In this document: in pieces, positions 8,434 to 16,288 of the stretch
Numbering within the stretch: the stretch's first letter is position 1
How the letters are laid out: every line of letters begins with the position of its first letter
From: JAMXLO01 sp963726125
GTDB taxonomy: Bacteria; Pseudomonadota; Alphaproteobacteria; Acetobacterales; Acetobacteraceae
DNA: 64,000 nucleotides
Assembly: GCA_963726125.1 (NCBI GenBank)
Contig: CAVSBG010000013.1
Span: 124,001-188,000, forward strand
Direction: 5' to 3'
Translations under genes and position numbers: made by a program
The notes under the pieces: generated by a model
The model's input: only the letters and a program-made list of their open reading frames with translations
Told to the model about the DNA's origin: nothing
Databases searched by the model: none

Positions 8434-9065
8434 CGATGTGACGGTTTTGCTGCCAAGGCGGTTCCCTTTAGCGTCATCGTCATGCGTACCAGCTCCGCCA
8501 GGCTGCGGGCAGCCATCTTCTCCATGATCCGCGCGCGATGCACTTCAACGGTGCGTGGGCTGGAGCCGAGGTCGTAGGCGATGGTCTTGTTGGGGAGACC
8601 TTCCACCAGGAGCTGAAGGATCTCGGCCTCACGGGGCGTCAGCGTGGCTATGCGCGCGGCGATGGCGGCGACCGCGGAGTCCTCATCGTGGATGCGCTGG
8701 CTGGCGGTAATCGCGTGCGAGACGGCCGCGAGCAGATGCGTGTCCTCGAACGGCTTTTCCAGAAAGTCCGCGGCGCCCGCTTTCAGCGCCTCCACCGCAA
8801 GGGGCACGTCGGCGTGACCGGTCATAACGATGACGGGGAGGCGGATGCCGGCCTCGGCGAGGTGCCGCTGCAGCGCGAGACCGTCCATATCTGGCATACG
8901 CACATCTGTCAGAACGCAGCCGGGGGGGTTCGGCGGCGATGCCAGCAAGGCCGTGGCCGAACTGTAGGCGCGTGCCGTCAGGCCCGCCGATTCGATCAGC
9001 AAGGTGAGGGAATCGCGCACCGCATCGTCGTCGTCCACCACATGGACAATGGGTGTGTCAGCCAT
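8430..9065 (-). CDS. fixJ: Response regulator FixJ
   Basis: A 211-residue two-domain regulator: receiver (residues 1-125; DDDDAVRDS, acceptor Asp in LTDVRMPDMDG, Lys in LEKPFEDT) and a LuxR-type helix-turn-helix (LTPREAEILQLLVEGLPNKTIAYDLGSSPRTVEVHRARIM). This matches FixJ, the partner of FixL, which activates fixK when oxygen is scarce. ATG 9065 follows GGAGGTTCC. It is divergent from fixK, with about 120 bases between the two starts, and lies upstream of the receiver-only gene and fixL. Confidence 0.92.
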   Translation of the reverse strand: MADTPIVHVVDDDDAVRDSLTLLIESAGLTARAYSSATALLASPPNPPGCVLTDVRMPDMDGLALQRHLAEAGIRLPVIVMTGHADVPLAVEALKAGAADFLEKPFEDTHLLAAVSHAITASQRIHDEDSAVAAIAARIATLTPREAEILQLLVEGLPNKTIAYDLGSSPRTVEVHRARIMEKMAARSLAELVRMTMTLKGTALAAKPSHR

Positions 9066-9089
9066 CGGAACCTCCTGGCCCGTCTTGCT

Positions 9090-9105
9090 ACGCAGTATTC
9101 CGTAC
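9090..9105 (+). promoter_or_regulatory. Possible FixJ-binding site upstream of fixK
   Basis: TACGCAGTATTCCGTA resembles described FixJ targets of the form TACGTAGTTTCCC. It lies about 85-100 bases before the chosen fixK start, a reasonable place for a FixJ-dependent promoter. The match is partial and I cannot score it against a matrix. Confidence 0.3.
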
Positions 9106-9187
9106 GTTCGTTACCGAATTCATCGACCGCTCGGATATCTCTACACCAAGGACCTGCGAGACAAACCAAGCGGCGATGGAGTATCCC

Positions 9188-9889
9188 ATGCAGGCCCTGG
9201 CACGGACAATTGAGCAGCGGTTCCCAGCCAATGGTGCTTCGGCCTTCGCACCGCCGGCGGCGCCAGACGCGCTCGACCTGCTGGAGCAGTTCGGCTCCGC
9301 CGTTACAGTGCAGCGGGATCGGGAAATCCATGCGCAGGGCGACCAGGCGACTAGCTGCTACCGGATCGTCCGTGGCTGCGTTCGGGTAGTCAAGCTGTTG
9401 GAGGACGGGCGCCGCCAGATCGGCGAGTTCCTGATGGCCGGCGACCTGCTGGGATTCGACGCGTTGGACACGTTCGATTTTGCGGCGGAGGCGGTTACAG
9501 ACGTGGTGCTGCGGCGATATCCTCGGCGCGCCGTCGACTCGCTGGTGGAGAGCAATCTGACGCTGGCGCGGCGGTTGCGGCAGGCGGGCGCGGTCAGTCT
9601 GCGAGGGGCCCAGGCGAGGCTGGTCTTGTTGGGCCGAAAGACCGCCTCCGAGCGGATCGCCAGCTTTCTGGTCGAGATGGCGGAGCGGCTGCCGCAGCCG
9701 CGGCCCGGCATGCTGGATCTGCCGATGAGCCGAACCGATGTAGCGGACCACCTGGGGCTCACGATTGAAACGGTCTGCCGGGTACTGGCGGCCCTGCGGC
9801 GCGAGGGGACGCTCGCGATCGAGCGGGGCAGTGTGACAATCCATGACGCGGTGGCGCTGCGCCAGATGGCCTCCGAGGCGCGCCACTGA
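9188..9889 (+). CDS. fixK: Crp/Fnr-family regulator FixK
   Basis: I choose ATG 9188 because GATGGAG lies 6 bases upstream; ATG 9176 is an alternative. The frame extends back to 9053, but that would overlap the fixJ start. The 233-residue protein has a cyclic-nucleotide-binding-like beta roll (residues about 30-130) and a C-terminal winged helix with the recognition helix LTIETVCRVL, the E-xx-xR pattern of proteins reading TTGA-N6-TCAA sites. The N-terminal Cys cluster of Fnr is absent, as in FixK. It should act downstream of FixJ and bind the box at 8420. Confidence 0.88.
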   Translation: MQALARTIEQRFPANGASAFAPPAAPDALDLLEQFGSAVTVQRDREIHAQGDQATSCYRIVRGCVRVVKLLEDGRRQIGEFLMAGDLLGFDALDTFDFAAEAVTDVVLRRYPRRAVDSLVESNLTLARRLRQAGAVSLRGAQARLVLLGRKTASERIASFLVEMAERLPQPRPGMLDLPMSRTDVADHLGLTIETVCRVLAALRREGTLAIERGSVTIHDAVALRQMASEARH

Positions 9890-9892
9890 GCC

Positions 9893-10127
9893 GAGGCTTC
9901 GCCCCGGACCCCGACCAAGTGGCTCCGCCCCTTGGATCCCCGCTAAGGGCGCGCCCTTAGAACCCGTTTTGTCAGTCTGCTGAGGGAGGGTGCGATATGG
10001 TCCTCGATGAGGACCGTATTGCACCCTCCCTCAGCAGACTGAAAGGATGGATTCCAAAGGCTCAGCCTTTGGTGGAGGTCCAGGAGGCAGAGCCTCCTGG
10101 CGGGTTTCAGGGCGGAGCCCTGATCTT
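9893..10127 (-). repeat. Seven-hairpin modular repeat element (copy 1, inverted orientation)
   Basis: This is a chain of short perfect or near-perfect hairpins around one long central stem (9972-10042). The small stems pair as CTAAGGGC/GCCCTTAG, CCAAAGGC/GCCTTTGG, CCAGGAGGC/GCCTCCTGG and CAGGGC/GCCCTG. The long stem has a GAT loop and two positions that pair as G-U in RNA. The same modules in the same order, opposite orientation, occur at 32292 and 53452. It lies 3 bases after fixK and may stop its transcript. Confidence 0.88.
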
Positions 10128-10204
10128 CGCCGGCCACCACCAGATTGACCCCACCCGCGCCGCGTGCTGCCCTGCGCGCGAAACGAGCAGGGGAGACGAA
10201 ACCG

Positions 10205-11032
10205 ATGCCGCTGGTGCCCAACAACACCAAGCGCAAGATGCAGGCTGGCAGCGTGGCATTGGGCTTCGGTGTGCACCATCTGCGCAGCGCCGCTGCTCCT
10301 GTTGTCGCCGCCGCCACCGGCCACGACTGGTTATTTCTCGACAACGAACACGGCGCCTTCTCGGTCAGCGAGATCGCACAGCTCTGCATCGCCTCGTTGC
10401 CCACCGGCGTTACGCCTTTGGTCCGCGTGTGCGCCAACGCAATCGACGAGGCGACCCGCGCACTCGACAACGGTGCGCTTGGCATTGTCATGCCACATGT
10501 GGATACAGCCAAGGAAGCGCGCCGCATCGCCGAGGCGTTCCGTTATCCGCCGCTCGGTCGCCGAAGCTGGGGCGGTCCGCCGGCGATCTACGGCTACCAG
10601 CCGCCCGCCATGGCCGAGGCACAAAAGGCGATCAACGACGAGATCCTAACCGTCGTGATGATCGAAAGCCCCGAGGCGGTAAAGAACGCATCCGACATCG
10701 CCGCCGTGGACGGCATCGACGTGCTGCTCATTGGCACCTCCGACCTGTCGTCGGAACTCGGCATCGCCGGCCAGATGGGCCATCCAAAGATCGTCAACGC
10801 CTACGCAACGGTCGGCGCCGCATGCAAGAAGCACGGCAAGGTGCTGGGCATGGGCGGTGTCTACGACGAGGAGAATGCATCCCGCTACGTCGGCATGGGC
10901 GCATTGTTCGTGCTGACCGGGTCCGATCACAGCTACGTCGTAATGGGCGCCACCGCGCGCAGCGGCTTCTTCAATGCACTGCCGACTGTCGAGAATGCGC
11001 CGAACAAAAAGGCCAAACGGGCAAAGGACTGA
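10205..11032 (+). CDS. HpcH/HpaI-family aldolase, paralogue 1
   Basis: The start at 10205 follows an AGGGGAG site; an ATG-like extension to 10145 lies in repeat sequence. The 275-residue protein has the HpcH/HpaI metal-dependent class II aldolase residues: His in LDNEHGAF (base), Arg in PLVRVCAN, Glu in VVMIESPEAV and Asp in IGTSDLSSELG. The family cleaves 4-hydroxy-2-oxo acids to pyruvate and an aldehyde, or the reverse. A second gene of the same family follows after 18 bases, so the two may form a heteromer or differ in substrate. It heads the plus-strand half of the catabolic island. Confidence 0.9.
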   Translation: MPLVPNNTKRKMQAGSVALGFGVHHLRSAAAPVVAAATGHDWLFLDNEHGAFSVSEIAQLCIASLPTGVTPLVRVCANAIDEATRALDNGALGIVMPHVDTAKEARRIAEAFRYPPLGRRSWGGPPAIYGYQPPAMAEAQKAINDEILTVVMIESPEAVKNASDIAAVDGIDVLLIGTSDLSSELGIAGQMGHPKIVNAYATVGAACKKHGKVLGMGGVYDEENASRYVGMGALFVLTGSDHSYVVMGATARSGFFNALPTVENAPNKKAKRAKD

Positions 11033-11050
11033 GGCCGACAGGGGGAACGC

Positions 11051-11857
11051 ATGTCACTGGTGCACAACATCGCCAAGCGAAAGCTGCGCGACGGCGATAT
11101 CGCGCTCGGGTTCGGACTGCATCATCTTCGCAGCAGCGCCGCGCCAATGCTGGCCGCCGCGGCGGGGCACGACTATCTGTTCATGGACATGGAGCACGGT
11201 GCCTTCACGGTGCAGGAGGCAACGCAGATCTGCATGGCCTCCCTGTCGGCCGGCATTCCACCGATCATCCGCATCTGTGCCGGCGCATTGGATGAGGGGA
11301 CACGGCTACTGGACAACGGCGCGCTCGGCATCGTCGTGCCGCACGTCGATACCAAGCAGCAGGCACAGCGCGTCGCGGATGCATTCCACTATCCGCCGAT
11401 GGGACATCGCAGCTGGGGCGGACCGCCACCCGCTTACGCCTACATGGCGCCGCACGTATCCGAGGCACAGAAGGCGATCAACGATGAGATCCTGACCGTC
11501 GTCATGATCGAAAGCCCCGAGGGCGTGAAGAACGCCGATGACATCGCCTCGGTCGATGGCATCGACGTCCTGCTCATCGGCAGTTTCGATCTGACTTCTG
11601 AACTTGGCGTTCCCGGCCAGATGGGTCATCAGAAGCTGATCGATGCAGTTCAGGCGGTTGGCGATGCCTGCCGCAAGCACGGCAAGGCGCTGGGCGTCGG
11701 CGGCATCAACCAGGACGAGGATGCACGTCGCTACATCGCCATGGGGTCGCGGTTCCTGTCATCCGGCAACGACCATAGCTTTATCATTGCGGGCTCGATT
11801 GAGCGGGCGAAGTTCTTCCGCGATCTGGCAGCGGAAGTGGGCCACCGCCACAGGTGA
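11051..11857 (+). CDS. HpcH/HpaI-family aldolase, paralogue 2
   Basis: A 268-residue tandem paralogue of the previous gene, preceded by AGGGGGAACGC. Catalytic residues are kept: MDMEHGAF (His), PIIRICAG (Arg), VVMIESPEGV (Glu) and IGSFDLTSELG (Asp, with SF replacing TS). The two proteins share long identical stretches such as AQKAINDEILTVVMIESPE, pointing to a fairly recent duplication, but loops such as GGPPPAYAYMAP against GGPPAIYGYQPP differ near the active site. 185 bases separate it from the SDR gene. Confidence 0.9.
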   Translation: MSLVHNIAKRKLRDGDIALGFGLHHLRSSAAPMLAAAAGHDYLFMDMEHGAFTVQEATQICMASLSAGIPPIIRICAGALDEGTRLLDNGALGIVVPHVDTKQQAQRVADAFHYPPMGHRSWGGPPPAYAYMAPHVSEAQKAINDEILTVVMIESPEGVKNADDIASVDGIDVLLIGSFDLTSELGVPGQMGHQKLIDAVQAVGDACRKHGKALGVGGINQDEDARRYIAMGSRFLSSGNDHSFIIAGSIERAKFFRDLAAEVGHRHR

Positions 11858-12042
11858 AGGCCAGCAAGAAAAACGCCTGGCCCGGGTCGAGGGACCGATC
11901 ACCGCCACGCCGGCAGGATGCAGCAGGCGCGGGAGATCCACGCGCTGGCAGGCCGATGTTCGTTTCGCTTGCATGCGAGGCTCGATTGACGTTTCCGAGG
12001 CGCGAGCATACTGATCGGTAGCTCTCCGCAAAGGACACCAGG

Positions 12043-12828
12043 ATGTCGTCGCTGTTCGATCTGACCGGCAAGGTCGCGGTCGTTACCGGTTCCAGCAAAG
12101 GCATCGGCCGCGCCATCGCCGAACGCCTGGCCGAACATGGTGCCAAGGTCGTGATCTCCAGCCGCAAGGCCGATGCGTGTGAAGCGGTTGCCGCTGCCAT
12201 TCGTGCCAAAGGCGGCGAGGCCGCGGTCATCCCGTGCCACATCGCGCGCAAGGAGGAACTGCAGAAGCTGGTCGATCAGGCGACGGCGCTGTGGGGCGGC
12301 ATCGACATCATGGTGAGCAATGCAGCGGTCAATCCGTATCTCGGTCCGGCCGCCGGCGCGTCCGATGAAGTTTACGAACGCGTCATGGGTGCCAACGTGC
12401 GTAGCAACTTCTGGCTGGCCAACATGGTGTGCCCGCAGATGGCCGAACGAGGCGGTGGTTCGTTCATTATCGTTTCATCCATCGGTGGATTCCGCGGTTC
12501 GGCCTCGCTGGGGCTGTACGCGATCTCAAAGGCCGCGGACATGCAGCTTGCGCGCAATGTCGCGGTGGAGTGGGGGCCGAAGAACGTGCGTGCCAATTGC
12601 ATCGCACCGGGCTTGGTGCGCACGGACTTCGCGCGCGCGCTTTGGGAAGATCCGATCCGCTACCGCAAGACGACCCGGGACAATCCGTTGCAGCGCATTG
12701 GCGAACCCGATGAGATCGCCGGCGCAGCGGTATTCCTGGCGTCTCCGGCCGGAAGTTTCGTAACTGGCCAAACGCTCGTGGTGGACGGCGGCACCATGGC
12801 CGGCGTGGTATTGCAGAAGGACGATTGA
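12043..12828 (+). CDS. Short-chain dehydrogenase/reductase (SDR)
   Basis: A classical 261-residue SDR: cofactor loop TGSSKGIGRAIAE (residues about 16-28), NAAVNP, catalytic Ser in IIVSSIGG, and the YAISKAA dyad of Tyr and Lys. Arg-Lys after the second strand (SSRKADA) suggests NADP(H). It would oxidise a secondary alcohol or reduce a ketone. The ATG follows AAGGACACCAGG. Its stop codon overlaps the likely start of the kynureninase, so the two are probably translationally coupled. Confidence 0.92.
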   Translation: MSSLFDLTGKVAVVTGSSKGIGRAIAERLAEHGAKVVISSRKADACEAVAAAIRAKGGEAAVIPCHIARKEELQKLVDQATALWGGIDIMVSNAAVNPYLGPAAGASDEVYERVMGANVRSNFWLANMVCPQMAERGGGSFIIVSSIGGFRGSASLGLYAISKAADMQLARNVAVEWGPKNVRANCIAPGLVRTDFARALWEDPIRYRKTTRDNPLQRIGEPDEIAGAAVFLASPAGSFVTGQTLVVDGGTMAGVVLQKDD

Positions 12829-12829
12829 G

Positions 12830-14062
12830 CTGACCCGCGACGAAGCCGCTGCGCTGGATCGCGCCGACAAGCTGGCGCCGTTCCGCGAGCGCTTTGTGTT
12901 GCCCGATGGCGTGATCTATCTCGACGGAAACTCGCTTGGACCGCTGCCGAAGGCGACCCCTGCGCGAATCGCCGAGGTGATGCAACGCGAGTGGGGACAG
13001 TCCCTGATCCGCAGCTGGACCGATCATGGTTGGATCGATCTGCAATATCGCGTCGGTGAGAAGATCGGCCAACTGATTGGCGCGGAACCGGGTACGACCG
13101 TAGTGGCGGATTCCACCTCCATCAATCTGTTCAAGCTGTTGGCTGCGGCTTTGGATCAACGCCCGGATCGTCGCGTGATCCTGACCGAGGAAGGCAACTT
13201 TCCCACCGATCTTTACATGGCACAGGGACTGACCGCGTTGCTGCAACGTGGGCATGTGTTGCGGCCGGTACCGAGCGCGGAATTGGCGGCAGCATTGAAT
13301 CGCGACGTTGCCGTGCTGATGCTGACCCAAGTCAACTATCGCACTGGCGCGATGCACGACATGGCGGCACTGACACGCGCGGCGCATGATGTTGGCGCGC
13401 TGACACTGTGGGACCTGTCGCATTCAGCAGGTGCCGTGCCGCTGCAGCTCGCTGCCGACGCGGTCGATCTGGCGGTAGGCTGCGGCTACAAGTATCTGAA
13501 CGGCGGGCCCGGCGCGCCAGCGTTCCTGTGCATCGCACAACATCTGCTGGGAAGTGTCAGATTGCCACTGACCGGCTGGCTGGGCCACGCTGAACCGTTT
13601 GCTTTCGAAGGCAACTATCGTCCCGCTGCCGGCATCGCACGCGCAGTAGTGGGAACCCCGCCGATACTCTCGCTGGCAGCATTCGACGTTGGCATCGACA
13701 TTGCGCTGGAAGCACCGATGCTGGCGGTTCGCGCGAAGTCGCTGCGGCTGGCGGAGATGTTCATTGAGTTGGTAGAGCACGAGTGCGGCGGGGAGGGATT
13801 CCGTCTATTGACTCCGACGGTGGGTTCGGCGCGCGGCAGCCAGGTGTCATTGGCGCACCCGAACGGCTACGCGATCATGCAGGCCTTGATCGAGCGCGGC
13901 GTGATCGGTGATTTCCGCGCGCCGGACGTGCTGCGGTTTGGCCTCGCGCCGCTATACGTGCGACACGTTGACGTGTGGGACGCAGTGGCAATGCTGCGTG
14001 CCGTGATGCGCGGCGAGAGTTGGCGCGACGCGCGGTTCCAGGAACGACGCAGCATAACGTGA
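12830..14062 (+). CDS. kynU: Kynureninase, start codon non-canonical or N-terminus short
   Basis: A PLP enzyme with kynureninase motifs: IYLDGNSLGPLPK near the N-terminus, LWDLSHSAGAVP, and the PLP-Lys segment CGYKYLNGGPGAPAF. Kynureninase hydrolyses L-kynurenine or 3-hydroxykynurenine to anthranilates plus alanine. Homology extends upstream of the first canonical start (GTG 12896): the frame encodes ELTRDEAAALDRADKLAPF, as other kynureninases begin. The only possible starts there are CTG at 12830 or ATT at 12824, both just after AAGGA and overlapping the SDR stop. CTG gives about 411 residues, the usual length. No other kynurenine-pathway gene is in the window, so the real substrate may be a kynurenine analogue. 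Confidence 0.85.
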   Translation: MTRDEAAALDRADKLAPFRERFVLPDGVIYLDGNSLGPLPKATPARIAEVMQREWGQSLIRSWTDHGWIDLQYRVGEKIGQLIGAEPGTTVVADSTSINLFKLLAAALDQRPDRRVILTEEGNFPTDLYMAQGLTALLQRGHVLRPVPSAELAAALNRDVAVLMLTQVNYRTGAMHDMAALTRAAHDVGALTLWDLSHSAGAVPLQLAADAVDLAVGCGYKYLNGGPGAPAFLCIAQHLLGSVRLPLTGWLGHAEPFAFEGNYRPAAGIARAVVGTPPILSLAAFDVGIDIALEAPMLAVRAKSLRLAEMFIELVEHECGGEGFRLLTPTVGSARGSQVSLAHPNGYAIMQALIERGVIGDFRAPDVLRFGLAPLYVRHVDVWDAVAMLRAVMRGESWRDARFQERRSIT

Positions 14063-14075
14063 CACCCAACCAATC

Positions 14076-14118
14076 CTCCCCCTCCCCTTGCGGGAGGGGG
14101 CTGGGGGGAGGGGGCGCC
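14076..14118. repeat. G-rich palindromic repeat, single copy
   Basis: CCTCCCCTTGCGGGAGG forms a hairpin and runs into a GGGGGGAGGGGG tract. It lies between the convergent ends of the kynureninase and the 3-hydroxyisobutyrate-dehydrogenase-like gene. The same unit appears twice in inverted orientation at 18361-18466. It may serve as a bidirectional terminator. Confidence 0.75.
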
Positions 14119-14125
14119 CACCGTA

Positions 14126-15067
14126 CTACCCGTTCTTAGCCTTGTTCTCCAACGCTTCGGCCAGGCGCTGCGGATCCACCTCGATCTTCACCCCAGCCCG
14201 CTCCAACTGGCACAGCATGATCGAGCGTGAATCGCGATCGCCCCAGCCGCGGTTCAACCCCTCCGCGAGGTCTGCCAGCGCCAGGTTGGCCAGCCGCATC
14301 GGCACGTTGAGTTCGCGGCCCAATCCGGTCGCCAATGAAACGTCCTTGTGTGCAAGCCGCAGAGCAAAGGCCGCAGGCTCGTATTTGTTCGGCAGGAACT
14401 GATCGGTCAGTGAATCGAACGCGCCGCGCCGACCGATTGCGCCTTGCCGTACTGCCTCCCAGATTGCCAGCGGCTCGATGCCGGCCTTCACGCCCATGCT
14501 GAACACCTCGGCCGCGGCGGCCGTCGCAATGTATCCAAAACAGTTGTGCACCAGTTTCGCAACCGATCCGGCTCCGACCGGGCCGATATATTTTGCCGCG
14601 TCGCCGATCATGTCGAGCACCGGCTTCCATTTGTCGAACACGTCCTCGTCGCCGCCGCACCAGATCGCCAGCTTGCCGGTCGCGGCGCCGCGTGGTCCGC
14701 CACTGACCGGTGCATCGAACAGGTGGGCGCCCTTTGCGGCGAACGCGTCGTGCGCCTTGCGAACAACTGTGGGGGAGTTGGTGGTCAAATCGAAATAAGC
14801 CGCGCCACGCTTGATGCCGGCGAGCAATCCTGCTGACACCGCCTCGAATTCGGGCGGGCCGGGGAGCGATGTGAAGATCACCTCGCTCTGTTCCGCCACC
14901 GCCTGCGGCGAGTCTGCCCAGATCGCGCCGTCCTTCAGATGACGCGCGGCGGCCTCGCGGCGGATGTCGTGCACCACCAGCGTGTCGCCCCGCGCCTTCA
15001 GTCCCTTTTGCAAGTTCGCGGCCATGCTGGCACCCATGGTGCCCAGGCCAATGAATCCCGCCTGCAT
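14126..15067 (-). CDS. NAD(P)-dependent 3-hydroxyisobutyrate dehydrogenase-family oxidoreductase
   Basis: A 313-residue beta-hydroxyacid dehydrogenase: Rossmann motif GFIGLGTMGASMAANL at the N-terminus, substrate segment DAPVSGGPRGAATG and the catalytic Lys in GAGSVAKLVHN. The family includes 3-hydroxyisobutyrate, tartronate-semialdehyde and related dehydrogenases; which alcohol this one oxidises cannot be read from sequence. It is the last gene of the minus-strand operon, 13 bases after the carboxymuconolactone-decarboxylase-like gene. Confidence 0.9.
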   Translation of the reverse strand: MQAGFIGLGTMGASMAANLQKGLKARGDTLVVHDIRREAAARHLKDGAIWADSPQAVAEQSEVIFTSLPGPPEFEAVSAGLLAGIKRGAAYFDLTTNSPTVVRKAHDAFAAKGAHLFDAPVSGGPRGAATGKLAIWCGGDEDVFDKWKPVLDMIGDAAKYIGPVGAGSVAKLVHNCFGYIATAAAAEVFSMGVKAGIEPLAIWEAVRQGAIGRRGAFDSLTDQFLPNKYEPAAFALRLAHKDVSLATGLGRELNVPMRLANLALADLAEGLNRGWGDRDSRSIMLCQLERAGVKIEVDPQRLAEALENKAKNG

Positions 15068-15080
15068 GGCGCGCTCCTTG

Positions 15081-15407
15081 TTACGGGTTGGCCTCGAACA
15101 CTTCGCGCGCGATGTTCGCTGCTGTCATTGCCGCCGGCCAGCCAGCGTAGAATGCGAGGTGCGTGATCACCTCGGACAGTTCCTCCTTGGTCACGCCGTT
15201 GACGAGCGCGCGTTGCAGATGGCCGCGCAACTGCTCGGGCCGATAGGTGGCGATCAGCGTGGCACAAACGATGAGGCTGCGGTCGCGCTTGGATAGTTGT
15301 GGGCGTTCCCACACGTCGCCGAACAGAACCTTCTCGGACAGGTCGATCAGCTTGGGAACCGTGCCGCGAACGCGGTCGCGCGATTCAGTCGAGGGTGCCT
15401 GGGCCAT
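15081..15407 (-). CDS. Carboxymuconolactone decarboxylase-like protein
   Basis: A 108-residue all-helical protein of the gamma-carboxymuconolactone decarboxylase type (SKRDRSLIVCATLIA, GHLQRALVNGVTKEELSEVITHLAFYAGWP). The CxxC of the AhpD peroxidase branch is absent, so it is the decarboxylase-like rather than the redox branch. In protocatechuate breakdown this family removes CO2 from 4-carboxymuconolactone, but many members stand in other pathways. ATG 15407 follows GGAGGAAACC. It sits between the metallo-hydrolase and the dehydrogenase genes. Confidence 0.85.
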   Translation of the reverse strand: MAQAPSTESRDRVRGTVPKLIDLSEKVLFGDVWERPQLSKRDRSLIVCATLIATYRPEQLRGHLQRALVNGVTKEELSEVITHLAFYAGWPAAMTAANIAREVFEANP

Positions 15408-15484
15408 GGTTTCCTCCTTTGGTTGCTCTCGCCGCTATTGCACACCATGCCGATTGGCAAGTCCAATCGCCGCGCCGTTGCGCG

Positions 15485-16288
15485 TTACGGTTTCGGATCG
15501 ACGTCCAGCCGCACCGCGATGCCTTCCAGCCCGGGCTTTGCAGCCGGGTAGCGTTCCTGCACCAACGGATCGTGACCCGGAATGATTGCGTCCGGCGTGC
15601 TGGCAAGCTTGCGCATGGTTGCGTAGCCCTCCAGCGTTGCTTCGTGGCTGTGCAGGATGGGAAACGCGCGGCCCTCCTGCATGTTGGCATAGAAGTGGCT
15701 CGCGTCGGATGCCAGCACCATCCAGCCGCGTCGCGTCCATACACGCATCACCTGCAAGCCCTTCGAGTGGCCACCGACATGATGCAGCGTGATTCCCGGT
15801 GCCAGCTCATCCACGCCATCGTGGAAGACGACGCGGCCGGCGAACAGCTTGCGCACGATTGCTACCACGTCCTCTTCTTCGAACGGGCCGCGCAGACCTT
15901 GATGGCACATGCACCGGCCGGTGCAGTAGGCCATCTCGATATCCTGCAAATGATAGCGGGCGTTCGGGAAGAGATCATAGTTGCCGCAATGGTCGTAGTG
16001 CATGTGCGATAGAATCACGTCGCGCACGTCAGCAGGCTCGACACCGATCGCTTTCAATCCCACGGTAGGTGAACGGAGGAACTGTCGCCCCCGCTTCTGC
16101 CCCATCGCTTCGTCAAAGCCGGTATCAAGAATGAACGTGCCGTTCGTCCCCTTGATCGCCCACACGAAGTAGTCGAGCGGCATCGGTCCATCATGCGCAT
16201 CGCCGCCAATGAAGGCGTTGGCGCGCCTTGTATTGGCGTTGTGCGCGTAGTGAACCGCGTAGACTTCGTAAGGCGTGAGCTCCGTCAT
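15485..16288 (-). CDS. Metallo-beta-lactamase-fold hydrolase, AHL-lactonase type
   Basis: The start at 16288 overlaps the stop of the binding-protein gene (TGATG), which implies coupled translation; an upstream start at 16366 would run into that gene. The 267-residue protein has the dinuclear metal motif SHMHYDHCGN, a later His in HHVGGHSKG, Asp in VLASDASHFY and a final IIPGHDPLV. This arrangement is that of N-acyl-homoserine lactonases and related lactonases. In this operon it more probably hydrolyses a lactone or ester intermediate of the imported compound than a signal molecule. Confidence 0.88.
   Translation of the reverse strand: MTELTPYEVYAVHYAHNANTRRANAFIGGDAHDGPMPLDYFVWAIKGTNGTFILDTGFDEAMGQKRGRQFLRSPTVGLKAIGVEPADVRDVILSHMHYDHCGNYDLFPNARYHLQDIEMAYCTGRCMCHQGLRGPFEEEDVVAIVRKLFAGRVVFHDGVDELAPGITLHHVGGHSKGLQVMRVWTRRGWMVLASDASHFYANMQEGRAFPILHSHEATLEGYATMRKLASTPDAIIPGHDPLVQERYPAAKPGLEGIAVRLDVDPKP

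Noticed and set aside
15485..16288. Quorum-quenching lactonase as the main role
   Set aside because: The metal motif fits, but operon context with an importer and catabolic enzymes favours a pathway intermediate; no LuxI or LuxR signalling gene is present.
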